A stretch of DNA of 64,000 nucleotides from positions 62,001-126,000 of the forward strand of contig KV918849.1 in the NCBI GenBank assembly GCA_002049455.2. The letters run 5' to 3'. Within the stretch, counting starts at the first letter, position 1. Each line of letters begins with the position of its first letter. The position numbers and the translations under genes were made by a program. A model generated the notes under the pieces. That model saw nothing but the letters and a program-made list of their open reading frames with translations, was not told the origin of the DNA and ran no database searches. Of the stretch, positions 1 to 9,142 are shown piece by piece. The stretch is from Porphyra umbilicalis. Lineage: Eukaryota; Rhodophyta; Bangiophyceae; Bangiales; Bangiaceae.

Positions 1-3000
1 CGCGTCTTCACCCCGCCCCCCGCGGCTGCGTCGTTGTCTTCCACGACCCTCCCGGCACCTTTATGCGGCTCGCCGCCGTCGCGGCTGACGAGCCTGGCGC
101 AAGAGGCGGCCGCCACGGCCTCCCCGCCCTGTCCGGCTGCCCAGCCCGCCGCCGTCGCGACGCCAACACCCGGGGCGGTGGGTGCACCCGCGGGGGAGGC
201 GGCGGTTGCGGCCGCGACGACGCTCGACCGTCCCACCGCCTCTGCCACGGCTACTGTCGAGGAGCAGATTGTCAAAGCCAAGGAGAACCGAGCGGCCCTC
301 AATCGGCAAAATGATTTGTTGCGGGCGGCGCTCCACAAGCCTGACCTGGACCCAGCCCTGCAGGCGGACCTCTTGGCGGACAAGGTCAGCATCAGGAAGC
401 AGATTGACGAGTTGACCAACGAAGTTGGCAGCCTGAGTGAGAAGCGAGGCGCTGTTGCAGCTGGCGTCGAGAACAAGGTATGTGTTCACAGTTATCGTTT
501 TCTCTTGTTGGGTTTGCAGTTGGCCTTCAGGTCCATTTTGTCTCTCTTTGACACTTGTGCACCCCCATGATCTTTCGGCTTACTAGCCCCGTGGAAACTT
601 CTTGATGCTGTTGTGTGCCGTTGCGTTGTGGTGGTGACGCATGTGCCGCTTGTGGAGCAGGCATTACTTGTGGTGCAGGAGCGACCTACGCTCAGCGTCA
701 TGGACCTGTTTGCTGGGGTCGGCATCAACCTTGCCAATGTGCCGCGGCAGGCGTGGGATAACCTCTTCATGACGAAGCCGCAGGAGCGCTTGGACGACTT
801 CGATGATTGGGCAGTCTTATGCCAGTTCCTTTCCAAGGCGAATGAGGTATTTTCCGCGTCGAGTGACCTCGAGCATGCTGGCTCACGCTCGCCTGGGCCG
901 GCAGGTTCTAAGGACACGATCCTGCCTCGGCTTAGCATGCTGTACTTGACCTCCTTTCCTGGCAGTGGCAAATTTCATTTTTGTCGGTTGCTAGCCGAAG
1001 CTACCGACAAGGTACGAGCGGGAGATAAGCGTGCGGTTGCTCACCTGCGTGAGGCTGCATCGCGAGCCTCGGACCTTCCGCGCCCTTCCGGCTGGATGTC
1101 GAGCCCGGTCTTTACGGAGGCCACCGTCAAGTGGCTGGGCGAGCTGGTGGTGCTCGGCCTCAACTTCAACAGCGAGCGGTGGCAGCTCGTGGAGTCGGGG
1201 GGCGACGGGGAGCTGGCTCGCTTTTCCGGCGGCAAGTTTATCCCCCTGCACTTTCGCATCCTTTTCTTGGCAGCGGCGGACCTCAGCGACGCTGGTGCGG
1301 CGGACGAGCAGTGGCAGCGTCTCGTCACCAAGTGCTCTCAGGCCGTGAAGGCAGGAATACTGACGCCTGCTGTCCTCCGAGCTGCTGTAAAGGACCTCCT
1401 CCGGCGACGGTGCAGCGAACCGACGCTGCAAAGGCCGTTCCTCCTTGTCATTGACGAGCTGGGTAAGTGCGACTCGTTATGCCCCGAGGTCTACAAGAAG
1501 GACGATAAGCATCCCGATGCATCGAGCGCCTTCCGCTCGGAGGCCTGCGAGCTGGCCAACGTGGTCAATGGGCGCGTTTTGATGCCAAGCCTGGATGTGC
1601 TCCTACCGCATGGGGAGACGACGGCGTCGAAGCAGCTTGCAGTAGAGGCGGTCCTGCTACCTCCTTTCCCGGTCGCGCAGTTGCTTCAGCAGACACTACG
1701 GCGACTCTCTTTGAACCACGGGCTTCATTTGAACAAGGACGGGACCCTGGTCAAGGCAGCAGCAGACGGCGACGACCTTGTCGGTGCGCGAGCGGCGTCC
1801 TTAGCTGCGATTGTCGGATCCGACGCCCGGTTCGCTATCTACCTCCATGCCCAGTTGAAGGCTGCTGTGGCTGGTGACTCGCTTGCTGCGTTGCTCACGC
1901 GGGTTGCAGAGACTGGGGGTGTGACCTACACGGAGGTCTGGTTGTACCCTTGGGCTGAGGTGGTCTTGGCTCACGCGCTGTTTGCTTTGCGCGTCAAGGC
2001 CACGGGCCTCGCTGGCTTTGCAGCCTGCAGGGGGTCGAGTCCTGGACCAACCTGGGACTCTATTCGTCGAAAAGGCCTGATCCAAGCTCGAGGGGGGGCT
2101 TCCTTCGACGTCCAGCTACCCGTCTACGTCTTGTGGGCGCTGGATGATCCAAGCGTCGACGGCTCTCCGCTCATTCGAGCATTAAAAAACATGAAGACGC
2201 CACCAGGCGAAACCACTCCACAGTGGCAGTCTTGGGAGGTCATCTGGGTTAACTTGGAGGTAGCTCTTCCGCACGCCCGCTCGCTGGTAGCCAGCCCCGC
2301 GTCGGTGGAGGGTATGTCTGTTATGTACCCCTCGACTTCCCACTTTGGCCAGCTGGCCCGAGCTGTGCGCTTTGACGCGACTAATCTTCCTGCGGCGGTG
2401 GACAAGCGGCTGCTCGCTGCCCTTATGCATCGGTACCTGCTCGACGACGTGTTGCTGATGCAGTGTGTGTGGCGGACCGAGGTCAACGCTGCTGCTGTAG
2501 ACGCCGTGCGCTTTGTCGTCGACGAGAACGGGAAGATGTGGGTCCGCTATCAGCAAGCCAAGCACTCGGCGGTCAATGAAAGCCTGACCTGGGGGAGTGT
2601 GTGCGCGGTGGTCAAATCGATGCAGGTTTGGTTGGCGACGGCGGTTGTCCTGGCCGCCTGCTGCGACCCTGCTGATCACGTTTTCGGTGGCGTGGCTTGT
2701 GCTCGCAGGGTGGCGGGCGTCTGGAAGGGTGAGCGCGGCATCATGGACAAGAACATCCCGAGCGAGGTGGCCAAGAAGAATATGGAGCAGGCGAAGCAGG
2801 AGGGGGAGAGCGCCCTGGCAGTCATGTCAAAAACTGTGACGACCCCGGACGACCTAGCTGAGGTTAAGTCGTTTGTGGAGGCCATGTGGAGTATGCTCCC
2901 TTCCACCTCTGCCAGCGTCAAGGACGTCGTACGAGCGGTGTCCACTGTGCTGGGGCGCGCCATCTACTTCGTTGCTGCGCATCGCTCGCGAGGCCGCAAC

Positions 3001-3213
3001 TTTTGTTCTGACCGCCGCAATGCTCCCTCGGCGCTCATGGACCGCGCCATCGTGTTGACTCGGGATGATCTACCTGGCCACGTCGGGCCGTTCTTGTCGA
3101 GCTTGGTGAACGATTGCGGCCTGACTGACGGCAGCACCTTCTCGGCCGAGTCTCCCGCGCCGCCTTCGTCGTCGCTGACCCCGTCCGCCTCGTTGTCGGT
3201 GAGCGCCTCCTGA
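1..3213 (+). CDS. RHS/Crinkler-like P-loop NTPase, 5'-partial, two exons
   Basis: The reading frame is open from base 1, so the true start lies outside the window. Exon 1 (1-477) encodes an Ala/Pro-rich stretch and then a charged, probably coiled-coil segment. A donor gtatgt begins at 478. Acceptor AGs end at 660 and 678, and both keep the phase-0 frame running into the long exon that stops at 3213. Exon 2 carries a P-loop-like segment YLTSFPGSGKFHF, a Walker B-like LLVIDELGK and a later YPWAEVVLAHALF block. This layout recalls the NTPase of retrotransposon-hot-spot and Crinkler proteins. The Walker A loop has Phe where Ser/Thr is expected after GK. No nuclease or kinase domain is visible at the C-terminus, which ends in a Ser/Pro-rich tail. 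The family call is an inference from the order of motifs; an unrelated STAND-type ATPase is possible. Confidence 0.5.
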
Positions 3214-4135
3214 CCGACCCTCGAGTGGTCGCGGCGCACCACACCGCCCTCCTCGCGTTCGAGCACCTGTACGGGCGCCTACAAGACACGGGGGACGCTG
3301 CACTGACCATATACGGAGGACGCTGCACTGTCCATGTGGATGGCGCACTGGGGAGCCGCTCTTAGCGGGCGCCTGGCGTCGGCGGTGCAGCCACGGCCAG
3401 CGCCAGTGATGCTGCCAGCGGCGGTGCAGTTCTTGGGGGCGTACGCGCGCCATGGGGCACGGGATTGAGTGATGGCATTGATGGCCCCCACAATGGCGGT
3501 GGGTGCCTCCGTGAACCCTTCGACGGGGACAGTTGGGGACTGGCCGCGCTGCACCCATGGCGGCATGTGGCAGCTTGGGGACAAACGCCGCGTTGGCGGG
3601 GACGTGCACAACAAGCTCTGGACTTCCAGCGAAGCGAATGGACATGTTTTCTGGCAGTGAGCGTACGCGTCAAGCGTATGTATGCTTGAGAAGAAAACGA
3701 CAGAGTTATTGCAGCATTGCTGGACAAGCGTATCTGAGCCGTCGGCCTGTGGGTCAAACATCACTCCTCGACTTCACTTTTAGACTGATAACCAGAGCTG
3801 GGTAGGCAGATTCCTGCTGTGGTCACTGTGTGGCGGTACGAAATTCCCGAGAAAAAGTGACATCTTTTCTTTAATTATAATGATAAATAAGGAGGAGTTA
3901 TTTCGATTCGACCGCATCCAACTCTGCCGACTGCTGTATCCTGCAGAAAGTTCCTGAAAAAGCGTCGAACAATTGCGAAGATTATCTTCCCAATCCGCTC
4001 GAGTCGTCCTGCAGATCGTATTTGGAACTTACCTGGTCCGATCCGACAATCAGACTTGTCTTGGATGGCGGATGGTCCTGAGATCAGACCAGGAACTGTT
4101 TTTCAGATTGTTTCCAGGACTGTTCCGCGGCGTAT
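3214..4135. other. Intergenic, no gene seen
   Basis: No convincing gene was found. Around 3285-3330 a short block (ggacgctgcactg) is repeated. From about 3840 the GC content falls clearly and the DNA resembles transposon-derived filler. Overlapping minus-strand frames between 3070 and 3764 have arginine/proline-rich shadow composition. Confidence 0.5.
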
Positions 4136-4305
4136 TGCTGTCTTCCCAATTTTGGCCGATGTGGTCGAAGTCAAGACAGGGTCTCGGTCAACTGCCCATT
4201 GGTCGAACGACTTTATCCGGCTGAATTGATGGCTGGGGAACAGTTTCGCACAGTTGATCACCCTTCTTGACATCGACGGCATCGGCCAAAATTGGGAAGA
4301 CAGCA
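4136..4305. mobile_element. Fold-back / MITE-like element with 26-bp perfect inverted repeats
   Basis: Positions 4136-4161 (starting tgctgtcttcccaatttt) are the exact reverse complement of 4280-4305. The inner flanks pair imperfectly as well (gtcgaagtcaaga near 4167 against gtcgatgtcaaga on the other strand), so the whole 170 bp can fold into one long imperfect hairpin. It has no coding capacity. I could not define a target-site duplication. It is either a small non-autonomous element or the core of a larger decayed fold-back element. Confidence 0.6.
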
Positions 4306-4590
4306 TTATCTCGTGGCATGGTCACTGGACCAAACGACCAACAAATCCGTGCGCGCATTGGACCGACTGGTCTAGCGTTCGAACATGATCCGATCACCAT
4401 CCTGTACCCGTAGAATGAGTACGCGGACGGGTTCCAGACTGTCTTCAGAGCCAGGCAACAGCCTCGACGAGAGATAGCAGTGTCGTCACGCGATAAGCGC
4501 ATACCCAGGATAAGTTCAGAACTACGTCCGTGCCCGACATGACATACAAAGCACAGGGATAGCTGTGAGTAACTCCTGCAGATAAAGCAG

Positions 4591-4830
4591 CAGGACAGCC
4601 TTTGGAACGATCCTGTCGACAGTTATTATTTTTATTCATCCGATCGCTTCCTGGGTTTTCTGGAGATCTGCCGCCTGGCATGTCACCGGGACAGCCTTCG
4701 GAACGGTCCTGTCGACAGTTATGATTTTTATTCATCAGACTGCTTCCTGCTTTATCTCGAGATCTGCCGCCTGGAATTGGAAGGATAGCTCTCGGAACGA
4801 TCCTGTCGACACTTTTCTTTTTGTTCATCA
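4591..4830. repeat. Tandem repeat, about 95-bp unit, three copies
   Basis: The block ggaacgatcctgtcgaca recurs at about 4604, 4700 and 4794 with small changes. Each copy is followed by a T-rich stretch ending in ttcatc, and the first two also by a shared gagatctgccgcctgg block. The spacing is 96 and 94 bases. No gene is associated. A further 300 bases either side of it (4306-4590 and 4831-4876) show nothing else. Confidence 0.7.
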
Positions 4831-4875
4831 GATGTGCCATGATCAAGACGCTCATGTCTTCTCTACGACCATTCG

Positions 4876-4942
4876 TCAGAAAAAGCAAGGAAGATTATGT
4901 CAGAAAAAACAAGGCAGATTATGCCGGAAAAAACGATGTAAA
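4876..4942. repeat. Short A-rich tandem repeat, about 24-bp unit
   Basis: Two near-identical copies and one degraded copy of a unit resembling gtcagaaaaaacaaggcaga follow one another. The region is much more A-rich than the rest of the window. From 4943 to about 5270 I see no gene. Confidence 0.6.
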
Positions 4943-5269
4943 ATCGACAGAAACGTGGTACAAGGGACATGCATGGAAAAAAAGAAATAGAGGTCAAGAA
5001 AATGGGAGAAACAGACGACTCTGGATACCACAGAGGCCAAGAAAACATCAGCCACGACAGGTCACAGATTGTGTTCGCCTTCGTCGGCATGGAGCAGTCG
5101 TCCGTGTCAGTGTGGTGGATCATATGGAACTCGCTTCAAGCAGACCGATAGGAGTGAGTTAGTCAGGTTCCTCGTCTGAGAGATCAACATCTCCAGCCTT
5201 GAGGTCCTTCAACTCATCCCGCATGCACCGCACAACGCCCTTGCGAGCCTCGTGGCTCTCTGGTCGTCG

Positions 5270-5527
5270 GCCAAGCCGATGGGTGGCCAAGTGCTCGTCT
5301 ACCACGATCTGCTTGGGATGATCACGCACCCCACCACGCGGCCGTCGCGCCGCGCTTTCGCAAACGCTACGCCGATGTCGGCGACGTGGTGCACCGGTCG
5401 CTCGTTGCGTACGGCGCCGACGTGTGGGCGGGCGCGTTTCCGTCCCCGGTGTACGCGCCGTACACGATTGGGGCGGGGGCGCTCGCCCAGTTCCGTGCCC
5501 ACGCCGCACGCGTGGCGGCCGCCCGCC
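5270..5527 (+). pseudogene. panB: Remnant of plant-type ketopantoate hydroxymethyltransferase (PanB), C-terminus only
   Basis: Translation gives GGQVLVYHDLLGMITHP and then, after a one-base frame change near 5330, HHAAVAPRFRKRYADVGDVV followed by VAYGADVWAGAFPSPVYAPY. This is the C-terminal end of KPHMT, the first committed enzyme of pantothenate synthesis. The plant/fungal form has the same HPHHA...P.F.K.YA..G and a pattern like V.AGVFPSP.Y.PY. The upstream two thirds, including the active-site region, is missing: similarity stops abruptly around 5275, where a normal gene would read GAGP..SGQVLV. A 22-base G run follows immediately. Homology is strong; decay is inferred from the truncation plus the frameshift. 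A distant 5' exon cannot be wholly excluded. Confidence 0.75.
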
Positions 5528-5549
5528 GGGGGGGGGGGGGGGGGGGGGG
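5528..5549. repeat. Poly-G tract, 22 bases
   Basis: An uninterrupted run of 22 G directly after the PanB remnant. It is one of about a dozen long G/C homopolymers in the window. Confidence 0.9.
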
Positions 5550-6263
5550 TGACCGCCCCGCCGCCCACTACGGGGGTGTGCACGCACCCGACGGCAATGG
5601 CGGCGGCGGCGCGCGCCTGCTGGGTGGCCGCCAGTGTCGCGTGGTCCTCGTTGCGGGCGGCGGCGGGGTCCGGGAGTGGGTGCCGCCTTGGGTATGGTCC
5701 TGTCCGTGGACGGGGGTACACGTGTGCGCTGCACACGCAGTGCCCGCTACGGGCGTGTCTCGGGTGCGAATGCGGCTTAGCCGGCGGTGCTCGTTGGAAT
5801 GGGCCGCGTGCGCCGGCATGGACGTGGTGGGGGGCACCGGTGTGGACTGGTCGTGGATATCCGCATGCAACAGGCCGCGAGGGCGGACGAGAGGGGGAGT
5901 GCCGCACGTGGAAGAGATTTGGGCGGCACTGCTGAGCCAGAGGGGAGGCGGAGCGGTGCCGTATGCATGATGGGGAGTGTGTATTCGGTGCTTCCCGCGT
6001 GTTCGCATGGGAAGCACCCGTGGGCCGGTTCTCGCTGCGGGCTCCCCCGATGGACGAGGCCACGGTATCAAACAAGAGAAAGACGCCAGAGAGAACACAT
6101 ACACGACCCAACTTCATGAGAATGCTCCACCGACAGCCTCCCACGCACCTCGCCGAGAGCCATCGACGGGCCCCCACCGCAGCACCACGCGCGCGCACAC
6201 ACACTGCATACGCTGGCCAATATCCCATGCACACAGTCCACCCCCATCAACACCACCTCGCCC
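5550..6263. other. Gap between two convergent gene remnants
   Basis: GC-rich DNA with open frames on both strands (for example 5299-6234 minus) that have Arg/Pro/Gly-rich shadow composition and no recognisable domain. I see nothing functional here. Confidence 0.5.
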
Positions 6264-6955
6264 CTACTGCTCCCCCGCGCGTCTTGTCCCCGACCCCACC
6301 ACGGCGGCGACCCCCCCCTCAGTCAACCCCGGGGTGTCCGCCACCACCGTAGCAGCCGCGTGCTCCGCCCCAATCAGCACGAGCGGCACGCCATTGCCCG
6401 GCCGCGCCGACGCGCCCACGTGGTACACATTGGCCAACGTCCCGTCGCGCGGCTCTTGGCGAAAGAGGCTCAATTGTAGCGCGTCGAGGGCGACACGAAA
6501 CGCGGCCCCCCGCGCGAGCCCGTACCGCGCCCTCCACATGACTGGCGTGAACGCACGCTCCGTGACAATGCTGTCGGCAAAGCCAACGAGCCCCGACGCC
6601 ACAAAGCGCGCAACGACCGCGGCGCGGGCGCGGGCCTCGAGCTCCGCAGCCCGCCCGCTGGCGGGTCGGCGCCGCCGGTGCCCGCGTCGGCCGAGTGGAC
6701 GACTTGCCCGAGGATCATGATGGCGTCACTGCCGGCCGGCGCCGCCGACACGTCCGTGCGCGCGGGGGCGTGCACGAAAACGTTGCACGGGGCAGGCAGG
6801 AGGAGGCCCGGCTCAAAGAGGCGGCCCCATGCGCCCCGCCGCGCGGCCGCCGACTACGTGACCGCAAAGATGGTGTGGTGGCTCACGTGCGGCTGGAAGA
6901 GCGTTGGGGAGGGGCCCGTGTGGGCACCGGCTCGAGCGGCGAAGGCGGCAGGAAA
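6264..6955 (-). pseudogene. Remnant of CrtI-type carotenoid desaturase/isomerase, C-terminus, with stop and frameshift
   Basis: On the minus strand the frame encodes SHHTIFAVT, a stop codon (6854-6856), then NVFVHAPARTDVSAAPAGSD and AIMILGQVVHSAD. After a one-base shift near 6650 it continues with ELEARARAAVVARF, DSIVTERAFTP, ARYGLARGAAF and NVYHVGASARPGNGVPLVLI. These match in order the C-terminal landmarks of the CrtI/CRTISO flavoprotein family (HHTIF, VH.P.RTD.SAAP, DSIVTE..TP, YGL.RGAAFG, YFVGAS..PGNGVP). The N-terminal FAD-binding half is absent; upstream sequence is transposon-like from 6977. A pyrimidine-rich tract ending ctcttccag before PHVSHH could be an old splice acceptor, so the fragment may begin at an exon edge. 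The enzyme would act in plastid carotenoid synthesis, but this copy is broken. Confidence 0.75.
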
Positions 6956-6976
6956 GTAGAAAAAACATTTAATGGT

Positions 6977-8655
6977 CTAAACGTCTAATGTCCGCACTGC
7001 CTCCAATACTGCAGCCGTCCTTGCCGAGGTGCGCGCCAGTGCGGCACCTGCCGCGGATTCACTCCCCGCGTACTGGATGCCCGAGCCTCCAGGCTTGTGG
7101 TATCCACACAGAGAGCATGGTGCCACACCTTTATGGCCCCGCAAGTGGCTGGACTTGGACACTTGCACGTAGTCCCCCATGAAAAAGCAGACATCGAGCA
7201 AGACGCGCACGCTGTTGCCATCCGGGTCGTCAACCACCCAGCCCGTCGTAGTGCCCTCCACCATATCTGCTTCAATCAGCCGTAACACATCATCCCCGTC
7301 CACACCCGGGGGGGTCACCGCCAGCAAACGCGCAGCGTGTCGGATCACCCTGTCCTCCACCATCCATCCGTTCCAGAACATGCACCAGCTCTCCACCGAT
7401 GTCTTGCGCCCCTCCCGGTTGCGGTAGCCCCGCCGTAGAACGACGCACACGCCGTGACCGTCGGGATGCCGTCCGCCCCCATGCCCCGGACCGTCCGACG
7501 AGTGGTCGCCGACGGCGACGGGTAAGGCGCGCCGCCGGCTCCCGTGATATTCTCGCCGTATGCAGCCGTCGAGGCTGCCACCACGACTCTCGGGTGAATG
7601 GCCTTGGCCTTCACCGGAGCGCCCGTTGAAGACGCTATCCACGCCATGGCGTCGAGTCCCGCCGGCCGCCAGTGCCGGCACACCAGGACACCAATCGGTG
7701 CGCCGCTCGCGTCGCTGCCCTTGATAACCAGGTCGCTGGCGTGCACCCCGTTGTCCCTGCCAACACCGTCCCCAGCGCCGGCATAACATGCCTCAGTGAT
7801 GCACGCCTGGTGCACGACAACGTTGCCCACGAGGCAGACGTCCACAACCGCGCCCAGCCAGAAGTCATGACCGGCGAGGCTGAAGTGTGTCAGCTGTGGG
7901 CATGTCATCAGCACGCTGTGGCGGTGCTGGAAGAAGGAGGTGTCGTAAAACTCGGGCTCGCGCTCGCGCAACAGCTCGTCACGGTCTTCGGCGCGGAAAA
8001 ACTTGTCGTAAGTGGCCCAAAACGCGAAGTCACGCCGCGCGTGGACGCTCGGGAGAAAGTAAGAGACTGCCCCGCTCGGGGCCACGGACCGAGTCAGCCC
8101 GAAGTGCTTCAGCGCTCGTGGAAAGATGCGCTCACGTACGGTCGTGACGTACGGAAGATGGGCGTCAGCTGGACGCCCGGCGTTGTTGAATTCCCGCACA
8201 ATGTTGTAGCCTCGCTCGGTGAGGCCCGCCTGGCTGCACAGCATCAGCGTCCCATAACACTCCTCCCGGGTGCGAAAGATCCTGGTACCGCCCTCAGCGT
8301 CGTCTTCAAAGTCGTCGCCCGTAGCGGTCGCCGCCCAGGCGGCGGGCTCCACCTCGTCGTCCGACGCAGCGGGGGTTGTAGACCTCGAGGAGCCAAACGG
8401 CGTGACCGTGGATGATTTGCCACCTTCCACATCTTCGTCGTCGTACTCGTTTAGCAGCAATGCGGGGGGGTCGTCATCGCCATCGGCACCAGCAGTGGTA
8501 CCCTCAGGCACAATGCGCGGCGCGCCACCGGACAGCGGTGCCCGACCAGCAGTCAGACCGAATTCACCACCGGTCGAGTGGAAGTTGGCCGCGAGCCGCA
8601 AGGCAGAGGAACCCCCGCTCGGTTCTCTCTCGGAAAAGACGTACGAGCGCCCCAT
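6977..8655 (-). pseudogene. EnSpm/Tnp2-like transposase fragment, frameshifted
   Basis: The frame starts at an ATG at 8655 (MGRSYVFSEREPSGG). It has an acidic low-complexity segment followed by LTERGYNIVREFN, LPYVTTVRERIFPRALKHFG and a long hydrophobic core. Near 7430 the frame changes and continues to a TAG at 6977 with MEGTTTGWVVDDP-like sequence, FFMGDYVQVSKSSHLRGHKG and CSLCGYHKPGG. The pattern GDY...HLRGHKG...C..C resembles the Tnp2 region (D.PA...G..GH.....C..C) of EnSpm/CACTA and Plavaka transposases. The catalytic C-terminal half is missing. The family assignment rests on this one motif block plus layout. No CACTA termini were found. Confidence 0.5.
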
Positions 8656-9142
8656 TAATCGGAGTAGAGGGTGTGAGCAACCAAGCCGGTGGGGAGCGCG
8701 AGGGGGGGGGGTGGGGGAGAAGAGATAACAAGGACGGTGGTCGTACCAGGTGGAAAATGGACAACGAGGGAGCAGCAAGCCACCGGCGTGAAGCAGGGAG
8801 GCCACCGCCAAACCCCGCTCTCCCCAACCACACCCATTGAGTACATGCTGGCCGTCGAATTGGTCAAATCACCGCGGCGAGCCGACGGAGGCAGCCACGC
8901 GCCTCGGGTCGGCCGCGCGTCGCGCAGGGGGGGGGGCGCGCCCCACGGCAGGTTGGGGACCATCTATGTATACATCGGCCAGACTATCAATGGGCACGCA
9001 GACTGAATCTGTTCCAGCACAGCGGGGCCGCCGCCAGTCGGACTCTGAGGCTCTGTCGCCTCCCTTTGTCTACCTCCATGCGGCACCCACAAGCGACTAC
9101 CTCTCGCCAAATGCATACGTCGCCTCAACAGCAGCTACAATG
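8656..9142. other. Spacer between two transposon-related frames
   Basis: No gene is supported here. It contains short G runs and the 5' leader of the Tnp2-like frame. Frames on either strand are short and of shadow composition. Confidence 0.4.

Noticed and set aside
5159-5300. Minus-strand C-terminus ending ...MRDELKDLKAGDVDLSDEEPD
   Set aside because: The acidic ending looks protein-like, but the upstream part runs into antisense PanB and a C run, so no gene can be defined. It may be a tiny transposon remnant.
5299-6234. Minus-strand open frame of 311 codons
   Set aside because: It crosses the antisense of the PanB remnant and a 22-base G run, with no recognisable domain.
6960-6990. Possible CACTA-type transposon end next to the CrtI remnant
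   Set aside because: No CACTA terminus, inverted partner or target duplication could be found.
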